A DNA stretch of 64,000 nucleotides, taken from assembly GCA_003140215.1 (NCBI GenBank), contig PLJL01000004.1, positions 1,457,762 through 1,521,761 of the forward strand. The letters are read 5' to 3'. The notes beneath the pieces are model-generated. The model worked only from the letters and a program-made list of their open reading frames with translations, was not told the DNA's origin and did no database searches. The translations under genes and the position numbers were made by a program. Shown one piece after another: positions 45,293-54,112 of this stretch (position 1 is the first letter of the stretch; each line of letters opens with the position of its first letter). This DNA comes from Vulcanimicrobiota bacterium. GTDB taxonomy: Bacteria; Vulcanimicrobiota; Vulcanimicrobiia; Vulcanimicrobiales; Vulcanimicrobiaceae.

Positions 45293-47391
45293 GCCTTCTC
45301 CGCGCGCTTCGCCGGCGACAGGTGGAAGGTGACCGGGTCGTATGGGACGCCGAGCTCTTCGAAGCGCGTGAGGCAGTTGGGCTGCACGCCACACGGCTCG
45401 AACTCGCCCAGCACCTTGCCCTGGCCGTCGACGCCGCGCTGTTTGTAGCGCACCAGCTCCTGCATGGTGACGATGTCGCCTTCCATCCCGACCAGCTCGC
45501 TGACACCAGTCACCCGGCGCGAGCCGTCGCGCAGGCGGGCGACCTGGACGATGAGGTCGACCGCGCCCGCGACCTGCTCGCGGATGGCGCGCACGGGGAG
45601 CTCGAAACCGGCCATCAGCACCATCGTCTCGACGCGCGAGAGCGCGTCGCGAGCCGAGTTTGCGTGAACGGTCGTGAGCGAGCCGTCATGGCCGGTGTTC
45701 ATCGCTTGCAGCATGTCGAGCGCCTCGCCGCCGCGGCACTCGCCGACGACGATGCGGTCGGGCCGCATCCGCAGCGCGTTGCGCACCAGGTCGCGGATCG
45801 AGACGTTGCCTTTCCCTTCGAGGTTCGCCGGCCGCGACTCCAAGCGCACGACGTGCGGCTGAGCGAGCTTCAACTCCGCCGCGTCCTCGATGGTCACGAT
45901 GCGGTCGCGCTTGGGGATGAAGGTCGAGAGCGCGTTGAGCAGCGTCGTCTTCCCGGCGCCGGTTCCGCCGCTCACGATGATGTTCAGCCGCGCTTCGACC
46001 GCGGCGCGAAGGAAGTCGAGCACGGGCGGGGTGATCGCGCCGACCTCGATGAGGTCGTCGACGCCGAAGCGGCGCGTCCCGAAGCGCCGGATCGTGAGGG
46101 TCGGTCCGTCGATCGCGAGCGGTGAGATGATCGCGTTGACGCGCGACCCGTCGGGGAGCCGTCCGTCGACCATCGGGCTGGACTCGTCGAGACGCCGTCC
46201 CAGCGGCGCGATGATGCGCTCGATCACCAGCCGAACCTGGCTGTCGTCGACGAACTGCTTCTCGGTGCGCTCGATCCCGCCGGCCCGCTCGACGTAGACG
46301 TTGGAGTGCCCGTTCACCATGATCTCGGTGATGTCGGGCTCGTGCAGCAGGCTCTCGAGCGGGCCGAGACCCAGCGCTTCCTCGATGACTTCGTGCCGGA
46401 TGCGCGACGCGTGTTCCGCCGAGGTGACGTCCTTGCGGGAGGCCAGGAAATCGTCGGCGATCGCGTCGACCTGCTGGCGCAGCTCGGCCAACTTCTGCGC
46501 GTCGGTGTGTGCGCGCGCTGCTGCCAGGAAGTCGATCTTCTTGAGCATCGTTGCGTGCAGCTCGGTCTTGAGCCGCTCGCTCGCCGGGGAGTCGCTGCCC
46601 GGGAAGGGCGTGGCGAAGATGGTCGACGACCCGGTCGACGTGCCCGGAAAGGGCTGCGGCGGCGCAACCGCGGCCTCGTTGCGCACGACTTGGCGACGGT
46701 CGCCGATCGGGTTCGCCATCGACGGGCGCAGCGCGGTCAGTTGTTCGGCCGGCGGCGCGCCGGTGAGCGCGTCGCCGAAGCGCGCGAACGCGCGTGCCCA
46801 GTTGCGGTCGCGGGGGGCAGGCAGCTCAGCGGCGACGGTGATCTTGAGCGACTCGGCGATCTCGCGGGTGCGCAGCTCGGCGGTGCCCCGCAAATCGAAC
46901 AGCGTGAACGCGATCCGCGATTGCGGGATGCCGAAGCGCTCCAGCGCCGCCAGCATCCCTTTTGCCGAGCCGACGCCGAGCAGCGTCGGTTCGGTCATCA
47001 CGACGATCTTCGCGGCGTTCATCACGAAGGGACGCACGGTCGCCGCGAACGGCTGCGGCGCATCGACGACGACGAGCGCGTTCTCGGGCAGCTTCGCGGC
47101 GAACTGTTCGACCCCGTCGGCGGTGACGACGAAGCCGTCCTCGTACGAGCGGGCGAGCTCGACGATCGAAAGCGCGCCTTTCTTGCAGCTCGCCGGGGCG
47201 CCCGGGACGCGTCCCAAGTCGAGTTCGGCGGCGACGTCGTACCAGACGGCGTGCGCGCGCCGCCCGGCCAAGTCAGCGTCGACGATGTAGCGCGGGCCGT
47301 GCCACGGCAATTGTTCGACGAGCCCAATCGCGGTGCTCGAGGCCCCGACGCCGCCCTTCGCGCCCACCACCAGGAAGACGCGCAGGCTCAT
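45280..47391 (-). CDS. Single-chain TadZ(CpaE)-CpaF fusion ATPase of the Tad pilus
   Basis: 703 residues. Residues 1-215 form a MinD/ParA-like TadZ/CpaE domain ([37 protein letters not shown]); its P-loop has the signature Lys12 but alanine where the canonical P-loop Lys is expected. After a Pro/Ser-rich linker (about 216-275), residues 276-703 form a complete CpaF/TadA secretion ATPase: Walker [13 protein letters not shown] (475-), Walker [14 protein letters not shown] (547-), and [12 protein letters not shown]. In most Tad systems these are separate proteins; here the positioning protein and the motor are one chain. It is coupled to cpaB (ATGA) and tadB. Confidence 0.93.
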   Translation of the reverse strand: MSLRVFLVVGAKGGVGASSTAIGLVEQLPWHGPRYIVDADLAGRRAHAVWYDVAAELDLGRVPGAPASCKKGALSIVELARSYEDGFVVTADGVEQFAAKLPENALVVVDAPQPFAATVRPFVMNAAKIVVMTEPTLLGVGSAKGMLAALERFGIPQSRIAFTLFDLRGTAELRTREIAESLKITVAAELPAPRDRNWARAFARFGDALTGAPPAEQLTALRPSMANPIGDRRQVVRNEAAVAPPQPFPGTSTGSSTIFATPFPGSDSPASERLKTELHATMLKKIDFLAAARAHTDAQKLAELRQQVDAIADDFLASRKDVTSAEHASRIRHEVIEEALGLGPLESLLHEPDITEIMVNGHSNVYVERAGGIERTEKQFVDDSQVRLVIERIIAPLGRRLDESSPMVDGRLPDGSRVNAIISPLAIDGPTLTIRRFGTRRFGVDDLIEVGAITPPVLDFLRAAVEARLNIIVSGGTGAGKTTLLNALSTFIPKRDRIVTIEDAAELKLAQPHVVRLESRPANLEGKGNVSIRDLVRNALRMRPDRIVVGECRGGEALDMLQAMNTGHDGSLTTVHANSARDALSRVETMVLMAGFELPVRAIREQVAGAVDLIVQVARLRDGSRRVTGVSELVGMEGDIVTMQELVRYKQRGVDGQGKVLGEFEPCGVQPNCLTRFEELGVPYDPVTFHLSPAKRAEKAWLR

Positions 47392-48272
47392 GGACGTGCC
47401 GGAGCGGCTTCCGAGACGCGGTCGAGCTCGATGACGGTGACGCCGGAGGTTTGCGTTACCGTGCGCTTTGGCGCGGTGGCGACCAGCGCGGGCGTCGCCG
47501 CGATCGGCGCGGCCGCGGGAGTCGGCGGGCCGGGCGCCGGCGCAGCCGGGGCCGCCGGCTGGCGGTCGGCGACGCCGAGCTGCAGCGGTTCGGGCGCGAA
47601 CGCGCGAACCGGTTCCTTAGGCGGACGCAGCGCAAGGCGCAGGGTCGTATTGAGGTCCGCCGCCGCAAGCAGGTTCACTTGTTGCGGCGTCAGCGCGAGC
47701 GTTACGGTCGTGAGGTTGTTTTGATTGTCGGGGCTGGGCGTCGCGCTGGTGGTCTCGACCGCGTTCCCCATTGCCAGGACGAGCGCGCCGCGCAGAATCG
47801 CCGATGCGCGCGGAACCTCCGAGCCCACTCGGGGCGGGACTGCGATCACGTCGACGCGGTCGCCGGGCTGAATGAGGCCGGCGACTCCTTTGACGCGATC
47901 GATCGAGATGCTGACCGCGCGCATGCCGTAGGGAAGCCGCGCCGGCAACGCGTTCGCACCGGCTTCGCCGATCTTGGCGCCGGTGACGACGCTGCCGGCA
48001 GGGATCGTGATCAGCGAGTACTTGCCGGCGATCTGTTTGAGGTCGGTGACCGCGTCCCCGTCGACTTCGTTCGCCGGGCGCGTCGCTTCGGCCAGAAACG
48101 TATCGTTGAGCAGTGCCCGCGCCGGCACGTCACGCGACGCGACGTAGACGCGCTTCATCGGCACCGCGGCGTCCGAGGCGCGCAGCGAGCCCAGATAGTT
48201 GAGCAGCAGCACGCCGGTTCCCAGCGCCAGCAGCAGCCCGACGATCAGCGGGATCCGGCGAGCATTTTTCAT
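47388..48272 (-). CDS. cpaB: CpaB/RcpC-like Tad pilus protein with SAF domain
   Basis: 294 residues. A membrane segment (ARRIPLIVGLLLALGTGVLLLNYL) is followed by a SAF domain (KRVYVASRDVPARALLNDTFLAEATRP, ITIPAGSVVTGAKIGEA) and the CpaB core AVSISIDRVKGVAGLIQPGDRVDVIA. The C-terminus is a Pro/Ala-rich tail. It lies in the periplasm and is thought to link the secretin to the inner-membrane machine. ATG 48272; overlaps the fusion gene by 4 nt and the short peptidase gene by 4 nt. Confidence 0.92.
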   Translation of the reverse strand: MKNARRIPLIVGLLLALGTGVLLLNYLGSLRASDAAVPMKRVYVASRDVPARALLNDTFLAEATRPANEVDGDAVTDLKQIAGKYSLITIPAGSVVTGAKIGEAGANALPARLPYGMRAVSISIDRVKGVAGLIQPGDRVDVIAVPPRVGSEVPRASAILRGALVLAMGNAVETTSATPSPDNQNNLTTVTLALTPQQVNLLAAADLNTTLRLALRPPKEPVRAFAPEPLQLGVADRQPAAPAAPAPGPPTPAAAPIAATPALVATAPKRTVTQTSGVTVIELDRVSEAAPARP

Positions 48273-48766
48273 ACGGGCAACCTCAAGGCGGGGACGACGG
48301 TGGAAGCGGCGTACGCGAAGCTGCCCGCGGCGATCGCGACACCGTACGGTAACAGCATGGTCTCTTGGAGCGGCGCGCCGTGCGCAACCGCCGCCGTGCT
48401 GCGCACCAGCGCGACGAGGCGCCCGCGCGCCGCCGCGGTGACGAGCGCGAGCAAAGCGCCGGCGGCGAGGACGTAGAGCACCAGCACGACCGAACCGGGG
48501 AAACCTGCGAAGCCGCAACACGCGGCGATGAGCTTCACGTCGCCCCCGCCGAACCAGCCGGCGGAAAAGGCGATCGTCCCGGCGCCGAACGCCGCGACCA
48601 TCATCCCAAGCGCGAGCAGCACGGCGGTTGGACCGGCGGGGAGCGCCGCGGCGAGCGCGGCGACCGCCGCGGCGCCGGTGAGGAGGTTGGGGATCCTGCG
48701 CGTCCGGACGTCGACCGCCGCAGCCGCGCAGGTGACGATCACCAGAACGATGGTGGCGATGGTCAC
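48269..48766 (-). CDS. Short A24 prepilin peptidase (TadV-like)
   Basis: 165 residues from GTG 48766, which overlaps the Flp pilin stop by 4 nt. It has four or five membrane segments and both catalytic aspartates: AAAAVDVRTRRIPNLLTGAA and GGGDVKLIAACCGFAG. This is the size and context of TadV, which cleaves and activates prepilin. It is the second A24 peptidase in this pilus locus; the other is at 42970-43587. Confidence 0.9.
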   Translation of the reverse strand: MTIATIVLVIVTCAAAAVDVRTRRIPNLLTGAAAVAALAAALPAGPTAVLLALGMMVAAFGAGTIAFSAGWFGGGDVKLIAACCGFAGFPGSVVLVLYVLAAGALLALVTAAARGRLVALVRSTAAVAHGAPLQETMLLPYGVAIAAGSFAYAASTVVPALRLPV

Positions 48767-48918
48767 GGATAGCTCGATCCGACGTCCCAGAGCCGCGAGA
48801 CGACCTGGGACCCGATGAACATGACGGCAGCCACGCACAGCACCGCGATGAAGCCGAGGATCAAGGCGTACTCGCCCAGCCCTTGACCCGCTTCGTCGCG
48901 GAGCGTGTGCGCGATCAT
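48763..48918 (-). CDS. flp: Flp-type prepilin, copy 2
   Basis: 51 residues: a short leader MIAHTLRDEAG, then QGLGEYALILGFIAVLCVAAVMFIG. The expected type IVb cleavage is after the Gly, giving Glu at mature position 5 and the EY signature. It overlaps the downstream prepilin peptidase gene by 4 nt (GTGA) and the upstream micro-gene by 4 nt (ATGA). No good ribosome-binding site of its own is seen, so translation likely depends on the upstream micro-gene. Confidence 0.88.
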   Translation of the reverse strand: MIAHTLRDEAGQGLGEYALILGFIAVLCVAAVMFIGSQVVSRLWDVGSSYP

Positions 48919-49034
48919 GAGAAGACCGACCGGATGGCCGTGAGGATGTCGTCGACGCGGTCGTGCATGACGAGCGCGGCGGATATGGACTGCACCGCCA
49001 CGAGACCGACGACGACGACAAACCTCGAATGCAT
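48915..49034 (-). CDS. 39-residue hydrophobic micro-protein between two Flp pilin genes
   Basis: ATG 49034 opens a 39-codon frame encoding one membrane-length hydrophobic segment (RFVVVVGLVAVQSISAALV) and a charged tail (DRVDDILTAIRSVFS). A GAGGG site lies 8 nt upstream. Its stop overlaps the next Flp ATG by 4 nt, as with the verified coupled genes around it. It has no EY motif, so it is not an Flp pilin. It could be a pilus-specific accessory peptide or a leader that couples translation. Confidence 0.55.
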   Translation of the reverse strand: MHSRFVVVVGLVAVQSISAALVMHDRVDDILTAIRSVFS

Positions 49035-49046
49035 GGCCGAACCCTC

Positions 49047-49208
49047 TTAGATGCTGCTGCCGACGTTGCTCAGCAGCCCGGAGATCTGGCCTTTCAGGAA
49101 CAGCACGGCGCCGATGCACAGAACCGCGATGAGACCCAGGACGAGACCGTACTCGGCGAGGCCCTGGCCTGCGTCGTCGGCGAGGATGGAGCGAAGCGTG
49201 GTTTTCAT
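49047..49208 (-). CDS. flp: Flp-type prepilin, copy 1
   Basis: 53 residues: leader MKTTLRSILADDAG, then QGLAEYGLVLGLIAVLCIGAV, with Glu at mature position 5 after cleavage at Gly-Gln. It is probably the main pilin subunit. AAGGAG lies about 5 nt before the ATG, a much stronger site than for the second copy. The short length explains why it would be missed by a size cut-off. Confidence 0.9.
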   Translation of the reverse strand: MKTTLRSILADDAGQGLAEYGLVLGLIAVLCIGAVLFLKGQISGLLSNVGSSI

Positions 49209-49229
49209 GTGAACTCCTTTTCGATTGTG

Positions 49230-49655
49230 CTAGTGCACGGATGCGGGGATGTCGTCCGGCGGGGCCGAGACGTTGGGGGCTCCGACGATGACCGTCGTAC
49301 GGGCACCGTTGCCCGCCGGAACGGCATCGACGACGACGGTGAGGATCGCGTTGCGGAAGAAACCCGGTGCGATCGGTAGCGTTGCGTCGTAGCGTCCGGT
49401 GGCGTCAGTCGAAATCGAGCGGCGGCTCAACAGCACCGTTGGAAGATCCCGCGAGAACGTAGCGTAGAGCGAGGCTTCCAGCGGACGAGCGGCGGGTGCG
49501 GAGCCGGTGATCTTCACCGCTTCCGTTCCCACCGCGCGCGTCGCGGTCAGGGTGATGCGCGTCGCTGCCGGGTCCGCCGTTTGCGCACCGGCCGGCGCGC
49601 AGAGCGCAGCCGTGGCGGCGAGGATTGCGAAGGACAACGGGTTGCGAAGTTGCAT
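49230..49655 (-). CDS. Exported protein upstream of the Flp operon
   Basis: 141 residues from ATG 49655, with a signal peptide (LRNPLSFAILAATAALCAPAGA) and a beta-strand-rich mature domain (RITLTATRAVGTEAVKITGSA; TTVIVGAPNVSAPPDDIPA). The DATGRYDATLPIAPGFFRNAILTVVV stretch suggests an Ig-like or carbohydrate-binding fold, but I cannot name a family. Its end is 21 nt before the Flp start, so it may be part of the same transcript. It diverges from the secretin gene. Confidence 0.65.
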   Translation of the reverse strand: MQLRNPLSFAILAATAALCAPAGAQTADPAATRITLTATRAVGTEAVKITGSAPAARPLEASLYATFSRDLPTVLLSRRSISTDATGRYDATLPIAPGFFRNAILTVVVDAVPAGNGARTTVIVGAPNVSAPPDDIPASVH

Positions 49656-49794
49656 CGTGGCCGCATCGTACACAGCCGAATCGCCGCTGGAAAGAGCGTT
49701 CGGGAAGAATTGACGGTCTGTCCACGCCTTGTCAACGCGGCGCTCTGGCATACTCGGTGCAACGACTCGCGCTTCCACTGCGAGAGGTATCGCT

Positions 49795-51237
49795 TTGCAC
49801 CACCCACTTCGTTCGCTCCTGACTTCCCTGGCCGTGATCTGCGTCACTGCGGCGCCGCCGGGCGCCCGCGCCGACACGATGTCCCCGATGATCTTGCGCA
49901 CCGGGCAATCCATGGTCGTCGCGACGCCGCACCTGACGCGGGTCGCTGTCGGCGACGGAAAGATCGCCGGCGTGCTCGCGGTCGGGAACAGCGAGATCGT
50001 CATCAGCGGCCGCGCCGCCGGACGGACGACGCTGCTCGTCTGGACGGGCTACGGACGCCGCTCGTACGACGTCACGGTGACCGAGCAAAGTCTCGAGAGC
50101 CTGCGCCAGATGCTGCAGGGCTCGATCACCGAGCCCGGCATCCACGTCGACGCGGTCGATCGTACGATCGTGGTCAACGGGAGCGTCGCGACGGGCGAGA
50201 CGCTGGTGCACCTGGGGGAGGTCGTCTCACACTTCGAACCCGCCGCCGCTGCGGGCAAGTTCACGCTCGTCAACGCGGTCACCGTCGCAAAACCGTTGGG
50301 CCCGCTGCAAAGCGAGTTGGCCGGCGCGCCGGCAACGGCCGGCGTTCGCGTCGACCGCGACGTGAAGGGAAACTTGATCGTGAGCGGTCAGGTGCACGAT
50401 CGCGTGACGGCCGAGCACGTCCTGCATCGCGTCCGCGCCCTGGCCGGTCCGTATCTCGCGATCGAGGGCAAAGTGGTCGATCGCCTCGAGACCGCGACGG
50501 TCAGCCAAGTCGACGTGAAGGTCTACGTGCTCGAGGTCGACGAGACCGGACTCAAACAGCTCGGCGTCAACCTGCAGTCGGCGATCTTCCACCCCGACGG
50601 CACGTACACGCTCGCGGGGCCGCAGTTCCCCGTCGTCGAGAGCCCGCTCACGGGTAACGGCGCCAAGCCGGGACCGAGCATCGCCGGGTTCGGCCTCAAC
50701 GTCGGTGCCTTCTTCCGGTCGATCACGCTGGCGCCGACGGTCAACCTCGTGCTCCAAAGCGGCCACGCGCGGCTCCTCTCCTCGCCCGACCTGGTGACGA
50801 TGCCCGGACGTCAAGCCGAGTTTCTGGTCGGCGGACAGATCCCGATCCCGGTCGCGAGCGGACCGCAGCAGATCGCGATCCAGTACAAGGATTTCGGCGT
50901 GAAGCTGGTCGTCACGCCGACGATTCTCGGCGACGGCGGCGTCGAGACGCTCATCGCGCCCGAGATCTCGGATCTCGATTTCCAGGACGGCGTGTCGCTC
51001 AACGGCTTCACCGTTCCGGCGCTCAAGACGAGCCGGTTGTCGACCGACGTGGTCACCCAAGACGGCGAGTCGATCGTGATGGGCGGCCTGCTGCGCCGTC
51101 AAGAGCAACGCAACGTCGACAAGATCCCGCTGCTCGGCGATCTGCCGATTCTGGGCAAGCTGTTCCGCTCGACGCGTTACCAGAGTTCGCAGACCGACGT
51201 CGTGTTCGTAATGACGCCTACGATCCTGACGCGATGA
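49795..51237 (+). CDS. cpaC: CpaC/RcpA-like secretin of the Tad pilus
   Basis: 480 residues from the TTG at 49795, where a GAGAGG site lies 7 nt upstream and a signal peptide follows (HHPLRSLLTSLAVICVTAA). The N-terminal pilus-assembly domain (MILRTGQSMVVATPHLTRVAVGD, VVNGSVATGETLVHLGEVV) precedes the secretin domain with VPALKTSRLSTDVVTQDGESIVMGGLLRR and IPLLGDLPILGKLFRSTRY. It would form the outer-membrane channel for the pilus. It is divergent from the main Tad operon. Upstream in-frame TTG/GTG codons lack a ribosome-binding site. Confidence 0.93.
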   Translation: MHHPLRSLLTSLAVICVTAAPPGARADTMSPMILRTGQSMVVATPHLTRVAVGDGKIAGVLAVGNSEIVISGRAAGRTTLLVWTGYGRRSYDVTVTEQSLESLRQMLQGSITEPGIHVDAVDRTIVVNGSVATGETLVHLGEVVSHFEPAAAAGKFTLVNAVTVAKPLGPLQSELAGAPATAGVRVDRDVKGNLIVSGQVHDRVTAEHVLHRVRALAGPYLAIEGKVVDRLETATVSQVDVKVYVLEVDETGLKQLGVNLQSAIFHPDGTYTLAGPQFPVVESPLTGNGAKPGPSIAGFGLNVGAFFRSITLAPTVNLVLQSGHARLLSSPDLVTMPGRQAEFLVGGQIPIPVASGPQQIAIQYKDFGVKLVVTPTILGDGGVETLIAPEISDLDFQDGVSLNGFTVPALKTSRLSTDVVTQDGESIVMGGLLRRQEQRNVDKIPLLGDLPILGKLFRSTRYQSSQTDVVFVMTPTILTR

Positions 51238-52685
51238 CACCGGCTGCGCAGCGGGTCGCCTGCTTCGCCGCGTACCTGATCGCACCGCTGATCCTGGCCG
51301 CGATGATCGCGGTCAACGGCATGCGGGGCGAGACCTATCTGATGGGCGATTTTCGCGCTTTCTATTGCGCCGGCAACGCGATAGCGCAGGGCGCGAACCC
51401 GTACCTCACCGAGCCGCTGCGGACGTGCGAGGCGCACGCCGGGCCGCCCGCGGAACCGGCATTCTTGCGGCCCGTTGCGCTGCCGGCGCCGTTGCCGCCG
51501 TATGCGCTGGTGCTGTTCGTGCCCTTGTCGCTGCTGCCGTTCGGGGTCGCGGCGGCGTGCTATGGTGCGCTGCTGGTTGCGGCGATGATGGCGGCCGTGG
51601 CGCTGTTCGCGCGGGTGACCGGCGCCTCGAGCATCCTGCTCAACCTTGCCTTCGCACCGATCGCCGCGACGGTGACGTTGTACGTCGGGCAGCCGGTCCC
51701 GTTGGTTTTCGCCGCGCTGGCGGCGGCGGCGCTGCTGGTGCGCAGCGGCCGGTGGGCGGCCGCCGCAGGTTGCGCGATGTTCGCGAGCATCGAGCCGCAC
51801 GTCGCGCTCGCGGCGATCGCCGGGATGCTCGTCGCGTTCCCGCGCGTGCGGCTACCGCTGGTCGGGTTTGGCACGGCTCTGGGCGTGGTCAGCGTTGCCG
51901 GGGTCGGTTGGGCGACGAGCCTGTCCTACGTGCGCGACGTCGTTCCGGCGCACGCGTTGGCAAACGTGTACGAATGGCAGTTCAGCCTGACCTCGATCCT
52001 CACGTCGGCGGGCGTCGCCGCGCAGCCCGCGATTCGGGCCGGGGAGCTGATGTTCGCGGCGATGGTCGTGGTGGGCGTCGTCGTCGCGCTGCGGCTGCGT
52101 TCGCTGACCGCGGATGCGGCGGTCGTGGTGATCGTGCCGCCGGCGTTCGCCTTGTTCGGCGGGGTGCACGTGCACTTCCAACAGCTGGCCGTCGCGTTCC
52201 CCGCCATCCTCTACGTGTGCGTGCGCTACCCGCGCGTCCGCACGCTCGCCGCGAGCGGACTGGCGTTCGCGATGATCCCCTGGAACGTGCTGGGCTCGAG
52301 CGTGCTCGCCGGCCTCGCGCCGCTGGTGGCGGGCACGTTCGGCGCGGCGACCATCGGGCGGCGGGCCGGTCTGGTGTTCGCGCTGTGCGCCGCGGGGATC
52401 GGCTTCTCGCTGCTCGTGCTAGGAGTATTGGGGCTCGGCCCGGCGCCGGTCCACTTCGTGGCGCAGAACTACGCGCCCAGTGCGCTGGCCGAAGTGAGCT
52501 GGGGCGACTTCTCGCGCGGCGTGCTGATGCGCCCGTCGCCGATGATGCACTGGCTACGCGTTCCCACCATGACCGGGCTCGCGTGCGGGCTGGCCGCGGT
52601 CGCCTGGGCGGCCCGGGGGAACGCGGTGCGGGCCGGCCGGGCGCCGCTGCGCGCGCCGGTATCCGCTGCGGTGCCGGTGCGGTGA
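51234..52685 (+). CDS. GT87/DUF2029-like polytopic membrane protein
   Basis: 483 residues with about eleven membrane segments. It opens with a hydrophobic helix and then GDFRAFYCAGNAIAQGANPYLTEPL, the pattern of DUF2029/GT87 polyprenyl-linked mannosyltransferases (an acidic residue in the first external loop). Later regions such as VTLYVGQPVPLVFAAL also fit. It probably transfers a sugar from a lipid carrier. ATG 51234 overlaps the secretin stop by 4 nt, which ties it to pilus expression; pilin or exopolysaccharide glycosylation is a guess. Confidence 0.8.
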   Translation: MTPAAQRVACFAAYLIAPLILAAMIAVNGMRGETYLMGDFRAFYCAGNAIAQGANPYLTEPLRTCEAHAGPPAEPAFLRPVALPAPLPPYALVLFVPLSLLPFGVAAACYGALLVAAMMAAVALFARVTGASSILLNLAFAPIAATVTLYVGQPVPLVFAALAAAALLVRSGRWAAAAGCAMFASIEPHVALAAIAGMLVAFPRVRLPLVGFGTALGVVSVAGVGWATSLSYVRDVVPAHALANVYEWQFSLTSILTSAGVAAQPAIRAGELMFAAMVVVGVVVALRLRSLTADAAVVVIVPPAFALFGGVHVHFQQLAVAFPAILYVCVRYPRVRTLAASGLAFAMIPWNVLGSSVLAGLAPLVAGTFGAATIGRRAGLVFALCAAGIGFSLLVLGVLGLGPAPVHFVAQNYAPSALAEVSWGDFSRGVLMRPSPMMHWLRVPTMTGLACGLAAVAWAARGNAVRAGRAPLRAPVSAAVPVR

Positions 52686-54112
52686 ACGTCGCGCCGATCC
52701 GCGCCCGCCCCGATCCCGCGCGGCTGTTGCCCTGGGTTTGCGCCGCCGCGATCGTCGCCTGGCAAACCGCCGTTGCACTGCAGTTTCCGCCGCGCGACGG
52801 CGATCTGCTGTGGCAGCGCTGGCTCGGCGAGCGCATCCTGCGCGAGCACGCGATCCCGCGAACGCTGGGACCCGAGACGTTCGCCGCCGAGGGCGTCCGC
52901 TGGACGCCGCACGAGTGGCTGTTCTCGACCGTCCTTGCGTGGAGCGGCGATCACGGCGCCGCCTGGCTCGTCCCGTTGATCTGCGCGCTCGCGGCCGGCG
53001 TCGCGTTGGCGACGGTCGCGCTACGCTGCGCGCGGCGCGGCGTCCCGGGCACGACCGCGTCCGCCGCGGTGCTGCTGTGCGGGTTGGCGACGATTCAGTC
53101 GTTCGGGCCGCGCGCGCAAGTGCTCGGGTGGGCCGCCCTCGGCAGCGTGGTGCTGCTGCTCGAAACCGAAGGTCCATGGGCCTGGGCTGCCGTGCCCGTC
53201 ACGGTAATGTGGGCAAATCTGCACGCGAGCGCGTTTCTGGCTCCCGCAGTTGCCACGCTGTTCACGCTTTCGGCGTTGCTGCGCGACCGCGCCTGGTCGC
53301 CGGCGGTTCGGCGCGCGGCGGCGCTGGCAGCGGCCTGCGGCGTCGCGACGCTCGCGACACCGCTCGGAACGGACCTCGTGCGGTACGCCGTGGAGCTCAC
53401 GACGAGCCCGATCCGCCAATCGATCAGCGAGTGGGGCGCGACGAGCATGAGCAGCATCGCGTTTGCGGCCGGCGCGTTGCCGCTCGTCGTGTTGCTCGCA
53501 GCGTTCGGCGTCCGGGCGTCGCTGCGGGATCGCCTCCTGGCGGCCACGTTCACCGTGCTGCTGTTTGCCGCGGTCCGGAACGTCGCCGTCTTCGCCATCG
53601 TCGCGGCACCGATCGCGCTCGCCGCGCTGCCCCGCACCGGCCGGACCACCACCGCACCTCGCGGCGTGGCGTGGGCGACGCTCGCGCTCGTCGCGTGCTG
53701 CGGGGCGGCCATCTCGTTGCTCACCTGGCGCGGGGCGCCGGCGTTCGCCGGGGCGCTGCCGCAGGGGACGGCGCAAGCGCTGCTGGCCGGCGCGCGGACG
53801 CCGCCGCGCGTCTTCTGCGAAGACTTCGCCTGGTGCAGCCTGTTCCTGGGCCGGCCGGTGCGGTTCTTCATGGACGGGCGCTGCGATCCGTATCCGGGCC
53901 CGGTCTGGCAGGCGTACCGCGAGGTGATCGACGGCAACCGGCACTGGGCCGAGGTCCTGGACCGCGAGCGGATCGACGCGGTGCTGGTGCGCCGTGACGG
54001 CGCGCTCGAAAGCCTGCTCGCCGAGCGCCGCGGCGCGTGGCGGCGCATCGCCTCCGATCGCGTCTCCGCGCTGTACGTACGCGCACCGCTGCTGGCGCGG
54101 CTGCGAACGTGA
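52682..54112 (+). CDS. Polytopic membrane protein with GT-C-like architecture
   Basis: 476 residues from GTG 52682, coupled by 4 nt. About ten membrane helices run through the first 370 residues, with an acidic loop near the start (PPRDGDLLWQRWLGERILREHAIPRT) as in GT-C glycosyltransferases. The C-terminal soluble part (FMDGRCDPYPGPVWQAYREVIDGNRHW; LDRERIDAVLVRRDGALESLL) resembles the catalytic tail of polytopic dolichol-phosphate transferase-like proteins. The substrate is not readable. Same operon as the two acyltransferases. Confidence 0.7.
   Translation: MNVAPIRARPDPARLLPWVCAAAIVAWQTAVALQFPPRDGDLLWQRWLGERILREHAIPRTLGPETFAAEGVRWTPHEWLFSTVLAWSGDHGAAWLVPLICALAAGVALATVALRCARRGVPGTTASAAVLLCGLATIQSFGPRAQVLGWAALGSVVLLLETEGPWAWAAVPVTVMWANLHASAFLAPAVATLFTLSALLRDRAWSPAVRRAAALAAACGVATLATPLGTDLVRYAVELTTSPIRQSISEWGATSMSSIAFAAGALPLVVLLAAFGVRASLRDRLLAATFTVLLFAAVRNVAVFAIVAAPIALAALPRTGRTTTAPRGVAWATLALVACCGAAISLLTWRGAPAFAGALPQGTAQALLAGARTPPRVFCEDFAWCSLFLGRPVRFFMDGRCDPYPGPVWQAYREVIDGNRHWAEVLDRERIDAVLVRRDGALESLLAERRGAWRRIASDRVSALYVRAPLLARLRT

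Noticed and set aside
51365..52681. Upstream extension of the gene at 52682
   Set aside because: It is an out-of-frame reading of the preceding GT87-like gene; the coupled GTG at 52682 gives a proper membrane protein start.
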